From contig OZ257146.1 of the NCBI GenBank assembly GCA_965279255.1, positions 3,596,001 through 3,660,000 of the forward strand: DNA of 64,000 nucleotides, given 5' to 3'. Both the position numbers and the translations under genes were made by a program. The stretch is from CAMFLJ01 sp965279255 (GTDB lineage Bacteria > Actinomycetota > Acidimicrobiia > Acidimicrobiales > Acidimicrobilacustridaceae). The notes under the pieces were generated by a model. It was not told where the DNA came from. It made no database searches and saw nothing but the letters and a program-made list of their open reading frames with translations. This document shows positions 49,646 through 58,483 of this stretch, in pieces (position 1 is the stretch's first letter; the number at the start of each line of letters is the position of its first letter).

Positions 49646-51064
49646 TCAGCCTGCCGTGAACTTGGTCGAGCGCCGGTTGGCGTCGAGGTTCAGCCCCACC
49701 GCGGAGTCGATGGTGGGCTCCACCTTCACGACCCACGCCGGGTCGCAGGCGAACTCGCCGGCCGTGGTCGGCTCGACCTGCACGAAGCTGCTGCCCTCCA
49801 GCTTCATGAGGATGTTGCAGTCACCGGCCATGTTCTCGCCGACGGCCTGCGGTGAGCTCAGCCCGCCCGCGGTCCAGCCCTCGACCGCCAGCAGTGCGTT
49901 CATCACGCATCCCCTGGTGAGGTCGTTGCCGCACGAGTCGGCCGCGGTGGCCCACAGCAGGAACGCCGAGGTCGCCTGCTGCCCGATGTAGGCGAGGTCG
50001 CCGCCGCTCGCGGTCACCAGGTCGACGTAGGCGGCGTTGGCCGAGCCCTCGGCGACGTCGGTGAGCGGCACCATCGGGTTCCCGAAGTAGACCTTGTCGC
50101 CGTTGCCACTGGTGTTCCAGTTGGCGAACTGCTCCTCGTAGACGCTGGTGCTGTTGAACCACACCGGATCGAAGTCGATCTGCTTGGCCGCGTCGAGCAT
50201 GTTCTGGAAACCGGAACCGACGTCGGTGGTGAAGACCGCCTCGGCCCCGCAGTCCTTGATGCGCTGGAGGTAGGGCCGGTAGTCCGAGACACCGGTGATC
50301 GGATAGGTCTGGGTGCAGTCGAGGAACTCCCAGCCCACCGTCGGGACCGTGCGCTCGAAGCGCTGCGTGTAGTCGATCACCGCCGGGAAGTTCGGCTGCA
50401 TGATCGCCGTCTTCTTCACCTCGGTCGGGAACAGCCGGGCCAGCACGGCGGCGCCCGAGACGTTGAAGTAGTCGACCGGCTGCGGGATCGGCGCCACCGC
50501 GAGCGGCGCGTTCACCAGGTCGGCACCGGTGTTGATCGCGGGGACGGTCGGAAGGCCACAGCCCAGGCGGGTGGCCTCAGCCGACGCCCCCAACGCCCAG
50601 GCCTGGCCGACGAGGAAGAAGTTCCCACCGCAGGCCTCGGTCATGACGTTGGTGGCCTCGGTGATCTTGGCGTCGTAGTAGTTGCCCACCACGGTGCGGC
50701 CGTTGATGCCGCCCTGCTCGTTGCACCAGTCGATGAGCGCCTTGACCGCGTCGCTGGCCTCGTGACCTCGGCCGGGCGTGACCTGGTAGCCGGCGTCGTC
50801 GCCGTAGGCGATGGTGACCGAGTCGGCGGTGACACCCTGGCCCGGAGCCCCCGAGGGGCTGCCCGGCCCGCAGGGAGACGCGAGGTCGCCGAACTGGACA
50901 CCCTCGCCGGAGCCCGACCCGGTGGTCGCGCCGGCCGCGGTCGAGTCGGTCGAGCCGTCTCCCGCGCCGCTGCGGCCTCCGCCACACGCGCCGGCCACGA
51001 GGCCGAGCACGGCCAGCGCGGCCACGAGTGCCGTGGCGCGACGGCGTCCGGTGAGAGCTCTCAT
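49646..51064 (-). CDS. Branched-chain-amino-acid-type substrate-binding lipoprotein (copy 1)
   Basis: 472 residues. The lipobox is LVAGAC, followed by a Gly/Ser/Thr-rich spacer, then a type-1 periplasmic binding fold: SVTIAYGDDAGYQ, ALIDWCNEQGGINGRTVVGNYYDAKITEATNVMTEAC, and LDCTQTYPITGVSDYRPYLQRIKDCGAEAVFTTD. Extra cysteine pairs suggest disulfides. No permease or ATPase is in the window, so it is an orphan binding protein. Closely similar to copy 2 (52357-53754). Confidence 0.85.
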   Translation of the reverse strand: MRALTGRRRATALVAALAVLGLVAGACGGGRSGAGDGSTDSTAAGATTGSGSGEGVQFGDLASPCGPGSPSGAPGQGVTADSVTIAYGDDAGYQVTPGRGHEASDAVKALIDWCNEQGGINGRTVVGNYYDAKITEATNVMTEACGGNFFLVGQAWALGASAEATRLGCGLPTVPAINTGADLVNAPLAVAPIPQPVDYFNVSGAAVLARLFPTEVKKTAIMQPNFPAVIDYTQRFERTVPTVGWEFLDCTQTYPITGVSDYRPYLQRIKDCGAEAVFTTDVGSGFQNMLDAAKQIDFDPVWFNSTSVYEEQFANWNTSGNGDKVYFGNPMVPLTDVAEGSANAAYVDLVTASGGDLAYIGQQATSAFLLWATAADSCGNDLTRGCVMNALLAVEGWTAGGLSSPQAVGENMAGDCNILMKLEGSSFVQVEPTTAGEFACDPAWVVKVEPTIDSAVGLNLDANRRSTKFTAG

Positions 51065-51157
51065 CGACGTTCCCCCTTGGAACTAGGCGTGAGGGGGGAT
51101 CGTATATGGAATACGGAGCGGGTCCCGACTCGGCGGACCCCGCGCACCGCCTCCCGG

Positions 51158-52273
51158 TCAGGCCTTCAGATCGGCGAACTTCACCACGGTTGCCACCGGC
51201 GTCTCGATCTCGCCCTCGGGCAGGAAGAAGCGCCAGAACACCGTGCCGAGGGGCCGACCCTCGGTGTCGATCCAGTTCGGGAGGCCCGGGTCCTCGTGGG
51301 CGAGGATCATGGTGAATCCGCCGTCGGCGTCGAGGGTGGTGTTGGCCCGGTTCCGGCTCACCTGGCGGTTCACGTAGTCGTACATCTGCGACCAGCGGTT
51401 CCAGAGGCAGACGTTGGCGAAGACGCACTCGGGCCAGCGGCCCTTGATCACCAGCGCCTCGTCGGGGCCGATGAGGTACGGGGCCATCGAGTAGGCCGCG
51501 TCGAACGCGGCGAACGCCATGTTCCCGGGCACGACCGGCTGCGGGAAGTCGTTCGGCGTGATCGACACGAACGGCGCCGGCGACACGCCGGGCTGGGGCT
51601 TGGGGGCGTCGACGGTCTTCTGCTGCACGTGGTTGATGACGTGCTGGAGGCTGTCGGCGACCCGCTCGTCGTTCCACCGCGGGGGAGGCGGCGGCGGGTC
51701 GAGGACCTCGATGCTGAGCGGCACGTGCAGGGTCTGCGAGGCCGAGGCCGACCACGGGAACTCGAAGTAGTGGCGGGTCGTGATGCGGCCGCCGTCGTCG
51801 GGGATGCCCAGCCAGTTGCGCTCGGCGGCCGGGCCGCCGAGGCGGATCTCGTAGTTGCCGTCGGCGTCGATGTCCATCTGCGTGTCGTTCAGCACGCCCG
51901 AGGTCTGGGTGGCGTAGGCACCGCCGGCGGCACCGGCCTCCATCGTGAACGAGGTGTAGACGGCGCCGGCCAGGTTGCCGCGCACGATGTACTCCCGGCC
52001 CGGGGCGACGGGCGTCTCGAAGTAGACGGCGTCGGAGTTGTCGCCGGTGAAGCTGCGGGTGGGCGACACGATGCGGTTGAACACCGGGCGGTCGGGGTCG
52101 AACTCCTGGTGGCTGTAGAGCGCGCTCTGGAGGATGTGCGTGAGGTTGCGGAAGCCCTCGGCGACGTCGTCGTCGGACATGCCGGGCCCCGGCACCACCC
52201 AGTCGTCGCCCGCCTTCTGCAGCAGCGCGACGAGCTCGTTGTACTTGGCACGCGACAGCGGTGCGTCGGTCAT
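51158..52273 (-). CDS. DUF1214-domain protein (copy B)
   Basis: 371 residues. DAVYFETPVAPGREYIVRGNLAGAVYTSFTME, RNWLGIPDDGGRITTRHYFEFP, ALVIKGRWPECVFANVCLWNRWSQMYDY and LPNWIDTEGRPLGTVFWRFFLPEGE parallel copy A. A Pro-run (DPPPPPPRW) marks the mid-region hinge. It sits between the two substrate-binding lipoprotein genes on the same strand with gaps of 93 and 83 nt. Confidence 0.85.
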   Translation of the reverse strand: MTDAPLSRAKYNELVALLQKAGDDWVVPGPGMSDDDVAEGFRNLTHILQSALYSHQEFDPDRPVFNRIVSPTRSFTGDNSDAVYFETPVAPGREYIVRGNLAGAVYTSFTMEAGAAGGAYATQTSGVLNDTQMDIDADGNYEIRLGGPAAERNWLGIPDDGGRITTRHYFEFPWSASASQTLHVPLSIEVLDPPPPPPRWNDERVADSLQHVINHVQQKTVDAPKPQPGVSPAPFVSITPNDFPQPVVPGNMAFAAFDAAYSMAPYLIGPDEALVIKGRWPECVFANVCLWNRWSQMYDYVNRQVSRNRANTTLDADGGFTMILAHEDPGLPNWIDTEGRPLGTVFWRFFLPEGEIETPVATVVKFADLKA

Positions 52274-52356
52274 GTGAGAGTCCCCCTCGGATTCATGGTC
52301 TGGTCACTCGGTCGGGGCCAAGCCGCCCCGGACCGTAGCGGTCGGACGGGCGATGG

Positions 52357-53754
52357 TCACCCGGTCTGGTGCTTGTGGGCGATGCGGTCGGCGTCGAGGT
52401 CGAGCGATGCGACCGAGTCGATCGGCGGGTCGACGGCGACCAGGTAGGCCGCATCGCACGAGAAGTCGCCGATGGTGTCCGGCTGCCACTGAACGAAGGC
52501 CGTGCCCTGCACACGGAGCACCAGACCGCAGTCGCCGGGCTTGTTGCCCCCCGGGTCCTGCGGGGAGCTGAGACCACCGGCGGTCCACTCGTGGACCTGC
52601 TTCAGGCGCTGCATGACGCAGTCGCGGGTGAGGTCGTTGCCACAGGCCTTGGCCGCGGTCGCCCAGAGCAGGAACGCCGACGCCGCCTGTTGGCCGGTGT
52701 AGGACGTGTCCCCGCCGTCAGCGCTGACGATGTCGACGTAGGCGGCGTTCGCCGTGCCCGGGCTGGTGTCCTCCAGCGGCACGAAGACGTTGGCGAAGTA
52801 GACACCGTCCGCGTTCCCGCTCTGGTTCCAGTTGGCGAAGTTGGCGTCGTAGAGACTGCTCGTCGCCATCCAGACCGGGTGGAAGTCGATCTGGTTCGCG
52901 GCGTCGAGCTGGTTCTCGAAGTTGGCGGCGGTGTCGGTGGTGAACACGACCTGTGCCCCGCAGTCCTTCAGCTTCTGGAGGAACGGCCGGAAGTCGGTGA
53001 CACCCGAGATCGGGTAGGTCTGCGTGCAGTCGAGGAACTGCCAGCCCACGGTCGGGAAGGTGCCGGTGACGCGCTGGGTGTAGTCGATCGTCGCCGGGAA
53101 GTTCGGCAGCATGATCCCGGCCTTCTTCACGGCGTCGGGGTAGGCCCGGGCGACGGCCGCGGCGCCCTCCACGTTCATGTAGTCGACGGGCTGGGGCGCC
53201 GGCGACACCATCAACGGCGCGTTCGCCACCTCCGATCCGCCGAGGAGGCCCGGGACCGACGGCAGGCCGCACCCGAGGCGGGTCTTCTCCCCGCCGCCCC
53301 CGAGGGCGAAGCCCTGCCCGACCAGCATGAACACCTGGGTGCACGCCTCGGCCATCACGTTGTTCACCTCGGTGATGCGGGCGTCGTAGTAGTTGCCCTT
53401 CACCTCACGGCCATTGATGCCGCCCTGCTGGTTGCACCAGCCGATGAGGGCACGGACCGCGTCGCTCATCTGGTGGTTGGATCCCGGGTTGCCCTGGTAG
53501 CCCGCGTCGTCGCCGTAGCCGATGGTGATGCTGGTGGCGTCGACGGCCTGGTCGGGTGACCCGGACGGCTCGCCCGGGCCACATGGGCTCGGGAGGGTTC
53601 CGAACGAGGTCCCGGTGGCGGCGTCGGCGCCTGCGGTCGTGGCCGTGGTCTCGTCATCGGAGGAGCTCTCGCGCCCACCACCGCAGCCGGCGCCCACCAG
53701 GGCCACCACCAGCGCAGCCACCGAGACGACCATGAGCCTTCGGCGTGATCTCAT
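52357..53754 (-). CDS. Branched-chain-amino-acid-type substrate-binding lipoprotein (copy 2)
   Basis: 465 residues from ATG 53754 (GGGGGAACG upstream). The lipobox is VGAGC, after MVVSVAALVVALVGA. The mature protein parallels copy 1 nearly motif for motif: SITIGYGDDAGYQ, ALIGWCNQQGGINGREVKGNYYDARITEVNNVMAEAC, LDCTQTYPISGVTDFRPFLQKLKDCGAQVVFTTD. It is divergent from the MarR-XRE gene, which could regulate it. Confidence 0.86.
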   Translation of the reverse strand: MRSRRRLMVVSVAALVVALVGAGCGGGRESSSDDETTATTAGADAATGTSFGTLPSPCGPGEPSGSPDQAVDATSITIGYGDDAGYQGNPGSNHQMSDAVRALIGWCNQQGGINGREVKGNYYDARITEVNNVMAEACTQVFMLVGQGFALGGGGEKTRLGCGLPSVPGLLGGSEVANAPLMVSPAPQPVDYMNVEGAAAVARAYPDAVKKAGIMLPNFPATIDYTQRVTGTFPTVGWQFLDCTQTYPISGVTDFRPFLQKLKDCGAQVVFTTDTAANFENQLDAANQIDFHPVWMATSSLYDANFANWNQSGNADGVYFANVFVPLEDTSPGTANAAYVDIVSADGGDTSYTGQQAASAFLLWATAAKACGNDLTRDCVMQRLKQVHEWTAGGLSSPQDPGGNKPGDCGLVLRVQGTAFVQWQPDTIGDFSCDAAYLVAVDPPIDSVASLDLDADRIAHKHQTG

Positions 53755-53820
53755 CGTTCCCCCTTCGAGCCCACTCCCCCGAGTCGGCGTCGCCACGGTA
53801 GCGGCGGGTCATTGCTTGGG

Positions 53821-53830
53821 CAACTGGTTG
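53821..53830. promoter_or_regulatory. CAACTGGTTG half-palindrome, candidate MarR operator
   Basis: CAAC and GTTG flank a TG centre in the 94-nt interval between divergent lipoprotein and MarR-XRE genes. TTGGGC (53816-53821) and TAGCAT (53837-53842) could be -35 and -10 elements of the regulator's own promoter. Confidence 0.35.
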
Positions 53831-53848
53831 TGGAACTAGCATCGCCGG

Positions 53849-54706
53849 GTGGACGATCCTCCAAAGGCTCACGGGTTCCGCCGCCACGGGCCCGGCCCGT
53901 TCTCCTGGGCGACCGAGCGCACGCCCGGCGCGACCTCCGTGCTCTTCCTCGCCGGACGCGTGGGGCGCCTCACCGAGCTCCTGACCCAACGGGTTCTGCG
54001 CACCCACCACCTCGACAGCTCCCAGCTGGCGGTCCTCGTCGTGTTGGCCTCCGCAGGGAGCGAGGGGTCCATGTCACCTGGAGCCCTGGCCGGCCTCCTG
54101 GCCCAGACACGCAGCGGGATCACCCGTACCGTGAAGCGGCTCGAGCGAGACCGACTCGTCGAGCGGGGCCCCGATCCCTCCGACGGCCGCGCGATCCTGC
54201 TGTCGTTGACCGAGGCCGGCGAGGCACGAATGGCCGGTGCCCTCGACGACCTGCTCGAACAGTTCGAGGCCCGCGTCGACACCGCCGCGCCTGTCGACCT
54301 GCTGGATGTGGCCCGGACGCTCCAGGAGCTCGACGGCCTGTTCGAGCAGCTGCCGGCGCCGGTGATCAGATCCACGCCGGTTGTTGTGTCAGAGCACAAT
54401 TCTGTCGCGATGACGCCGACCGCTGGAGAAGCCGTGCGCCGCATGCGGGCCGAGCTGGGCATCAGCCAGCGGGTGCTCGCCGCCTCGGTGGGTGTCGGTG
54501 CGCCGCACCTCTCCAGGATCGAGCGGGGCGAGGAGCAACCGAGTGAGGGCCTGCTGGTGCGCATCGCCGAGGCGCTCGACCTCGACGCCGACGAGCTGGT
54601 GCTGCGGGCCGGCCTCGTGCCCGCCTGGATGGCGTCGGCGCTCGCCTCCGACCCCACCCGCGCCATCCGCACGCTCCGGACATGGACGCCACCGGCCGAC
54701 CGCTGA
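53849..54706 (+). CDS. MarR-XRE fusion transcriptional regulator
   Basis: 285 residues from a GTG. Residues about 30-160 are a MarR winged helix (LRTHHLDSSQLAVLVVLASAG, LAGLLAQTRSGITRTVKRLERDRLVERGPDPSDGRAILLSLTEAG). Residues 188-285 are an XRE helix-turn-helix (AVRRMRAELGISQRVLAASVGVGAPHLSRIERGEEQPSEGLLVRIAEALDLDADELVLRAGL). The linker is encoded by unusually AT-rich DNA with TTGTG/CACAA arms at 54384-54399 and an in-frame ATG at 54410, so the XRE half may also be made alone. Likely controls the divergent lipoprotein/DUF1214 genes. Confidence 0.8.
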   Translation: MDDPPKAHGFRRHGPGPFSWATERTPGATSVLFLAGRVGRLTELLTQRVLRTHHLDSSQLAVLVVLASAGSEGSMSPGALAGLLAQTRSGITRTVKRLERDRLVERGPDPSDGRAILLSLTEAGEARMAGALDDLLEQFEARVDTAAPVDLLDVARTLQELDGLFEQLPAPVIRSTPVVVSEHNSVAMTPTAGEAVRRMRAELGISQRVLAASVGVGAPHLSRIERGEEQPSEGLLVRIAEALDLDADELVLRAGLVPAWMASALASDPTRAIRTLRTWTPPADR

Positions 54707-54744
54707 ACGCCGCGGTACGGTCCCGACCGACCAAGGGGGATGCA

Positions 54745-55248
54745 ATGGGGATCGACGACCGCAGGCTGGCCGAGACGGTGGAGTACGTCGCCGTGCGCCG
54801 GGTGCAGGACCGCTACGCCGACATCGTCACGCGCCGGGCGTGGCCCGAGCTGCACGAGCTGATGCGGCCCGACTGCCGACTGTCGCTCGACCTCGGCGAC
54901 CGCACCCTCGGCTACGACGGCCCCCAGGCGATCGGCGACTTCATCGGCGAGCAGCTCGAGGCCTTCTCGTTCTTCGAGTTCGTGATCCTCAACACGGTGG
55001 TCGAGGTCGACCTCGACGCCGGTGTGGCCCGGGCCCGGATGTTCATGCAGGAGCTGCGCCAGAACGTCTCCGACGGTCGACGCACCAACGCCTTCGGCGT
55101 CTACCACGACCGGTTCGACCAGGACCCCGACGGCCGCTGGTGGATCGCGGCCCGCCGCTACAACTCGTTCTCCCGCACCCAGATCGACGGGCCCGAGCAC
55201 GAGCAGGTCGTCTTCCCCCTGCCCGACATCACCCTCGCCGACCTCTAG
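54745..55248 (+). CDS. SnoaL-like NTF2-fold protein
   Basis: 167 residues from ATG 54745 (AAGGGGGATGCA upstream). The NTF2-type fold shows as VRRVQDRYADIVTRRAWPELHELMRPDCRLSLDLG, FFEFVILNTVVEVD, and GRRTNAFGVYHDRFDQDPDGRWWIAARRYNS. Members act as small-molecule isomerases, dehydratases or hydroxylases in actinobacteria; no specific role can be given. Its stop overlaps the convergent questin-oxidase-like stop by 4 nt. Confidence 0.8.
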   Translation: MGIDDRRLAETVEYVAVRRVQDRYADIVTRRAWPELHELMRPDCRLSLDLGDRTLGYDGPQAIGDFIGEQLEAFSFFEFVILNTVVEVDLDAGVARARMFMQELRQNVSDGRRTNAFGVYHDRFDQDPDGRWWIAARRYNSFSRTQIDGPEHEQVVFPLPDITLADL

Positions 55249-56231
55249 GCGACCAGGCCGACCGCACGCGCCGCGATCCAGGCGTAGAGGCGGTCGCCGG
55301 TGGCGGCCTGCTCGGTGCGGCAGGTGTAGACGAGCTTGGTGGCGTGCACGTCGGGCGAGGCCACCGCGGCGAGCCGCACCTCGTCCCACGGGGGCAGCTC
55401 GGCGACCCGCAGGGCCTCGAGGTCGGCGTCGGAGGGGATCGGTGCCGAGCCGGCGGCCACGTAGCCGGCGGTGACGGCCTGCACGACCCGCCGGGCGAAG
55501 CGCTCGTCGTTGCCGCCCTGCAGGAGGCGCCGCACCCGGCGGGCGGCCTGCACCCCGGTCACCAGGTGGAGCGTGGCCAGGTTCCCGCCGCCCACGTGGG
55601 CGGCGGCGACCGCAGCAGCCGCGTCGTCGAGGTCGGCACTCACCACGGCCCCGGCCACGACCTCCCGGAACCGGTCCTGGCGGGCGACCGCGGCCAGGTC
55701 CGCGTGGCTGGCGCCCCGGTCGAGGCCGGCATCGCCGAGTCGGCGCAGGACCTCGATCGCCGGGACGGCGCCGCCCACCGGTGGCTCGCCGGGGAGCACC
55801 CGGGCGTAGGTGGCCCAGTCCGCGAGGGCCGACGCGACCTGCCCCTCGTGATGGGTGTCGAGCGCGTACGAGAGGCGGATCATCGAGTGGAACCACTCGC
55901 TCGACACCGACTCGACGAAGCGCGGGAGGTGGCGGGCGACCGTGACGTCGACACCATCGGACGCGACCTCGGCCGCGAACGCGTCGAACACGGTGGTGTC
56001 GCCGCGGGCGTCGAGGAGCCGGCCGGCCCACGTGTCGAACATCGCCTCGAGCCGTTCGGCCGGCGCGCCCATGGCGTCGAGGGCGACGAGCTCCATGGGG
56101 AGGTGGTTGCTGAGGCCGTTCCGGGTGCGTGCGTCGAACCCGACCTGGCGGTCGAGGGCGGCGACGAGGGCGGGGCTCGGTGCCGGCCACAGCCGGTCCG
56201 AGGGGATGGGGATCTCGGTCGTCGTGCTCAT
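55245..56231 (-). CDS. Questin-oxidase-like (DUF4243) protein
   Basis: 328 residues. Features typical of the family are RNGLSNHLPMELVALDAMGA near the N-terminus, MIRLSYAL with HHEGQVASALADWA, LHLVTGVQAARRV, and the C-terminal HATKLVYTCRTEQ. Fungal questin oxidases (AflY-type) perform Baeyer-Villiger-like ring opening of anthraquinones. The gene is preceded by a SoxR-type promoter, so redox-cycling quinones are a plausible inducer and substrate class. Confidence 0.75.
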   Translation of the reverse strand: MSTTTEIPIPSDRLWPAPSPALVAALDRQVGFDARTRNGLSNHLPMELVALDAMGAPAERLEAMFDTWAGRLLDARGDTTVFDAFAAEVASDGVDVTVARHLPRFVESVSSEWFHSMIRLSYALDTHHEGQVASALADWATYARVLPGEPPVGGAVPAIEVLRRLGDAGLDRGASHADLAAVARQDRFREVVAGAVVSADLDDAAAAVAAAHVGGGNLATLHLVTGVQAARRVRRLLQGGNDERFARRVVQAVTAGYVAAGSAPIPSDADLEALRVAELPPWDEVRLAAVASPDVHATKLVYTCRTEQAATGDRLYAWIAARAVGLVA

Positions 56232-56238
56232 GGAGGCG

Positions 56239-56269
56239 ACCGTATGACCTCAAGTGAACTTGAGGTCAA
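56239..56269 (-). promoter_or_regulatory. SoxR-type promoter (MerR-family 19-bp spacer)
   Basis: On the minus strand, TTGACC (-35, 56269-56264) and TACGGT (-10, 56244-56239) are separated by exactly 19 bp, the over-long spacing used by MerR-family activators. The spacer holds CCTCAAGTTCACTTGAGG, matching the known SoxR box; 11-bp arms at 56245-56255 and 56258-56268 are perfect. The questin-oxidase-like ATG is 8 nt further on. No soxR gene is in the window. Confidence 0.85.
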
Positions 56270-56341
56270 GGGCCTTCTTGGCGAACTGGTCGGCAACCAC
56301 GACTCCGGGCAGCTGCTTCTACACGCGCCTACCCTCCCGCG

Positions 56342-57910
56342 ATGGCGCACGCACGGCGGAAGGGCAGGGTCCCCACCCACCGCGAGCCGGACCGGCCACC
56401 GCCGCTCCCGTTCGTCCCCGGTGAGGTCGGCAACGGCGAGTTCGTGCCCGGGCCACCCACCGACCGCGACCGGTGGATCGTCTCCGAGACGCTGCGCCGG
56501 GCGGAGGACGCGGCCGCCCGCCACGGCATGGACCGCCGCCGGTTCCTCCAGACCACCGGGGGCATGGCGCTGATGCTCGGGGTCGTGAACCTCGCCGCCT
56601 GCGCCGGGTCCGATTCGGGCACGCCCACCGGCCCCACGGCACCGGCCGGGACACCGGGCGGCACCTTCGTCGTGCCCGACACCATCGACGAGGTGGAGTG
56701 CGCCGTCGCCCTCGGCGGCACCGAGCTCATCATCGACGTGCACACCCACCACGTGATGCCCGACGGCCCGTGGCGGGCGAACGTGCCGTCGATCGAGGCC
56801 ATGATCCGCAACCTGGTGCCGGAGAGCTGCACCGAGGCCGACCCGCTGGTGTGCCTCGACCGGCAGTCCTACGTGCGGGACCTCTTCCTCGGCAGCGACA
56901 CGGCCGTCGCCCTCCTGAGCGACGTGCCCAGCTCGGGCCAGGCCTCCGACTCGCCGGTTCCCTTCGAGGACCAGGTGGGCACCCACGACTTCGTCGCCTC
57001 GCTGGCCGGCGAGGGCGAGCCCCGACTGTTCGTGCAGAGCCTCATCGCCCCCAACTTCTTCTCCCGCGGCGAGCTGCTCGAGAGGATGGAGCAGCAGGCC
57101 GCGAGTGGCACGGTCGCCAGCTTCAAGGCGTACACGGCATGGGGGCCCGACGGGCGGGGATACCGCCTCGACGACCCGGAGCTCGGCCTCCCCGCGATCG
57201 AGAAGGCGCGCGAGCTCGGGGTGAAGGTGATCGCCGCCCACAAGGGCCTGCCGATCCAGGGCTTCGACCAGCGCTTCAACGACCCCGACGACGTCGTCGC
57301 GGCGGCCAAGCTCTTCCCCGACGTGCAGTTCATCGTCTACCACTCGGGCTTCGAGCGGGAGACCACCGAGGGGCCCTACGACCCGGCCCGGGCGGCCCGC
57401 GGCACCAACGCCCTGATCCGCGCCATGGACACCCACGCCATGCCGGCGAGCTCGAACATGTGGTGCGAGCTGGGCACGACCTGGCGGGAGTGCATGTCGA
57501 ACCCGACCGAGGCGGCCCACGTGCTCGGCAAGCTCCTCAACCGCATGGGCGCCGACCGGGTGCTGTGGGGTACCGACGGCATCTGGCTGGGCTCGCCCCA
57601 GCCGCAGATCATGGCGTTCCGCGCCTTCCAGATCTCCGACGAGTTCCAGGAGCGCTACGGCTACCCGGCGCTCACCCCGGCGACGAAGGCCGGCATCTTC
57701 GGGCTCAACGCGGCCAAGCTCCTCGGGCTCGACCCCGAGGCCACGCGCTGCGGGCTGGCCGAGGGTGGGCTCGCCGAGGGGAAGCTCGCCCACCAGGCGA
57801 TGCACGACGAGGGCGCGATCGACGAGCCGTGGACCGCCCGGGCCCCGATCACCCGGCGGCAGGTGCTCGGCTGGCTAGCGAACAAGGGCGCGTCGCTCGC
57901 CCCGTTCTGA
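56342..57910 (+). CDS. Tat-exported amidohydrolase lipoprotein
   Basis: 522 residues. A Pro-rich N-terminal extension (FVPGEVGNGEFVPGPPTDRD) precedes an internal twin-arginine signal at residue 63 (MDRRRFLQTTGGMALMLGVV) ending in the lipobox LAAC. The hydrolase domain has IIDVHTHHVMPDG (metal HxH), SFKAYTAWG, IAAHKGLPI, VYHSGFE and LWGTDGIWLG (Asp ligand). Export after folding with its metal is implied. Divergent from the questin-oxidase-like gene; substrate unknown. Confidence 0.82.
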   Translation: MAHARRKGRVPTHREPDRPPPLPFVPGEVGNGEFVPGPPTDRDRWIVSETLRRAEDAAARHGMDRRRFLQTTGGMALMLGVVNLAACAGSDSGTPTGPTAPAGTPGGTFVVPDTIDEVECAVALGGTELIIDVHTHHVMPDGPWRANVPSIEAMIRNLVPESCTEADPLVCLDRQSYVRDLFLGSDTAVALLSDVPSSGQASDSPVPFEDQVGTHDFVASLAGEGEPRLFVQSLIAPNFFSRGELLERMEQQAASGTVASFKAYTAWGPDGRGYRLDDPELGLPAIEKARELGVKVIAAHKGLPIQGFDQRFNDPDDVVAAAKLFPDVQFIVYHSGFERETTEGPYDPARAARGTNALIRAMDTHAMPASSNMWCELGTTWRECMSNPTEAAHVLGKLLNRMGADRVLWGTDGIWLGSPQPQIMAFRAFQISDEFQERYGYPALTPATKAGIFGLNAAKLLGLDPEATRCGLAEGGLAEGKLAHQAMHDEGAIDEPWTARAPITRRQVLGWLANKGASLAPF

Positions 57911-57967
57911 CCCAGGACCGTCGCTGTTCGAGCCGCGGGCCGCGGCCATCGCTGGCAGGCTCTCGGG

Positions 57968-58399
57968 GTGCCCGAGCCGCTGACCATCGACCCGACCGAC
58001 TTCGACGCCGTCGGCGTGGTGGCCGACGCCGTGGTCAACCTCCGGGCCCATGTGATGACCACCGGGCTCGACGCCGCCATGACCATCGCCGCGCCGGAGG
58101 GATGGCACCAGGTCGTGCTCACCGCCAAGCCGGGTGGCAGCAGCGTGATCGTCGTCCGCTACTTCGACCTCAGCCTGTCGCGCCTGCGCAACGTGGCCGA
58201 GGCCCTGACCCGGCGGGGCTGGCAGCTCGACGAGGACGGCGAGGGCGCGACCCTGCGCCAGGCTCCCGGCACCACCGCCACCGACGCCGCGTTCGAGGTC
58301 CTGGCCGTGCTCACCGTGGCCGGGGCCCCGACCACGACGCGGACGGCGACCGGGTCGGACGCGTCCGGAGCCGAGCTCGACCTCCGGCCTCCCGCCTGA
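57968..58399 (+). CDS. Small protein of unknown function
   Basis: 143 residues from a GTG. An alpha-beta layout is visible (ADAVVNLRAHVMTTGLDAAMTIAAPEGWHQVVLTAK, VIVVRYFDLSLSRLRNVAEALTRRGWQLDEDGEGATLRQ), like TY-Chap/sensor-type small folds that monitor other proteins. The C-terminus is low-complexity Thr/Ala. It is followed by a perfect hairpin and the convergent GT2-EAL gene. Confidence 0.6.
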   Translation: MPEPLTIDPTDFDAVGVVADAVVNLRAHVMTTGLDAAMTIAAPEGWHQVVLTAKPGGSSVIVVRYFDLSLSRLRNVAEALTRRGWQLDEDGEGATLRQAPGTTATDAAFEVLAVLTVAGAPTTTRTATGSDASGAELDLRPPA

Positions 58400-58418
58400 C
58401 CCTGGCCCCACCCGAGCG

Positions 58419-58470
58419 CGAAACGGTGCGCAGGACCGGCACCCGGAGGCGGGTTCAGCGCACCGTTTCG
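58419..58470. repeat. Perfect 13-bp inverted repeat, second hairpin family
   Basis: CGAAACGGTGCGC (58419-58431) and GCGCACCGTTTCG (58458-58470) are perfect complements with a 26-nt loop, which itself has GGACCG facing CGGGTTC. The same GCGCACCGTTTCG and GTGCGCAG(A/G)ACC sequences make up the tandem repeat at 3765-3870. Lies between convergent genes. Confidence 0.8.
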
Positions 58471-58483
58471 AGCGGGTGAGGGG

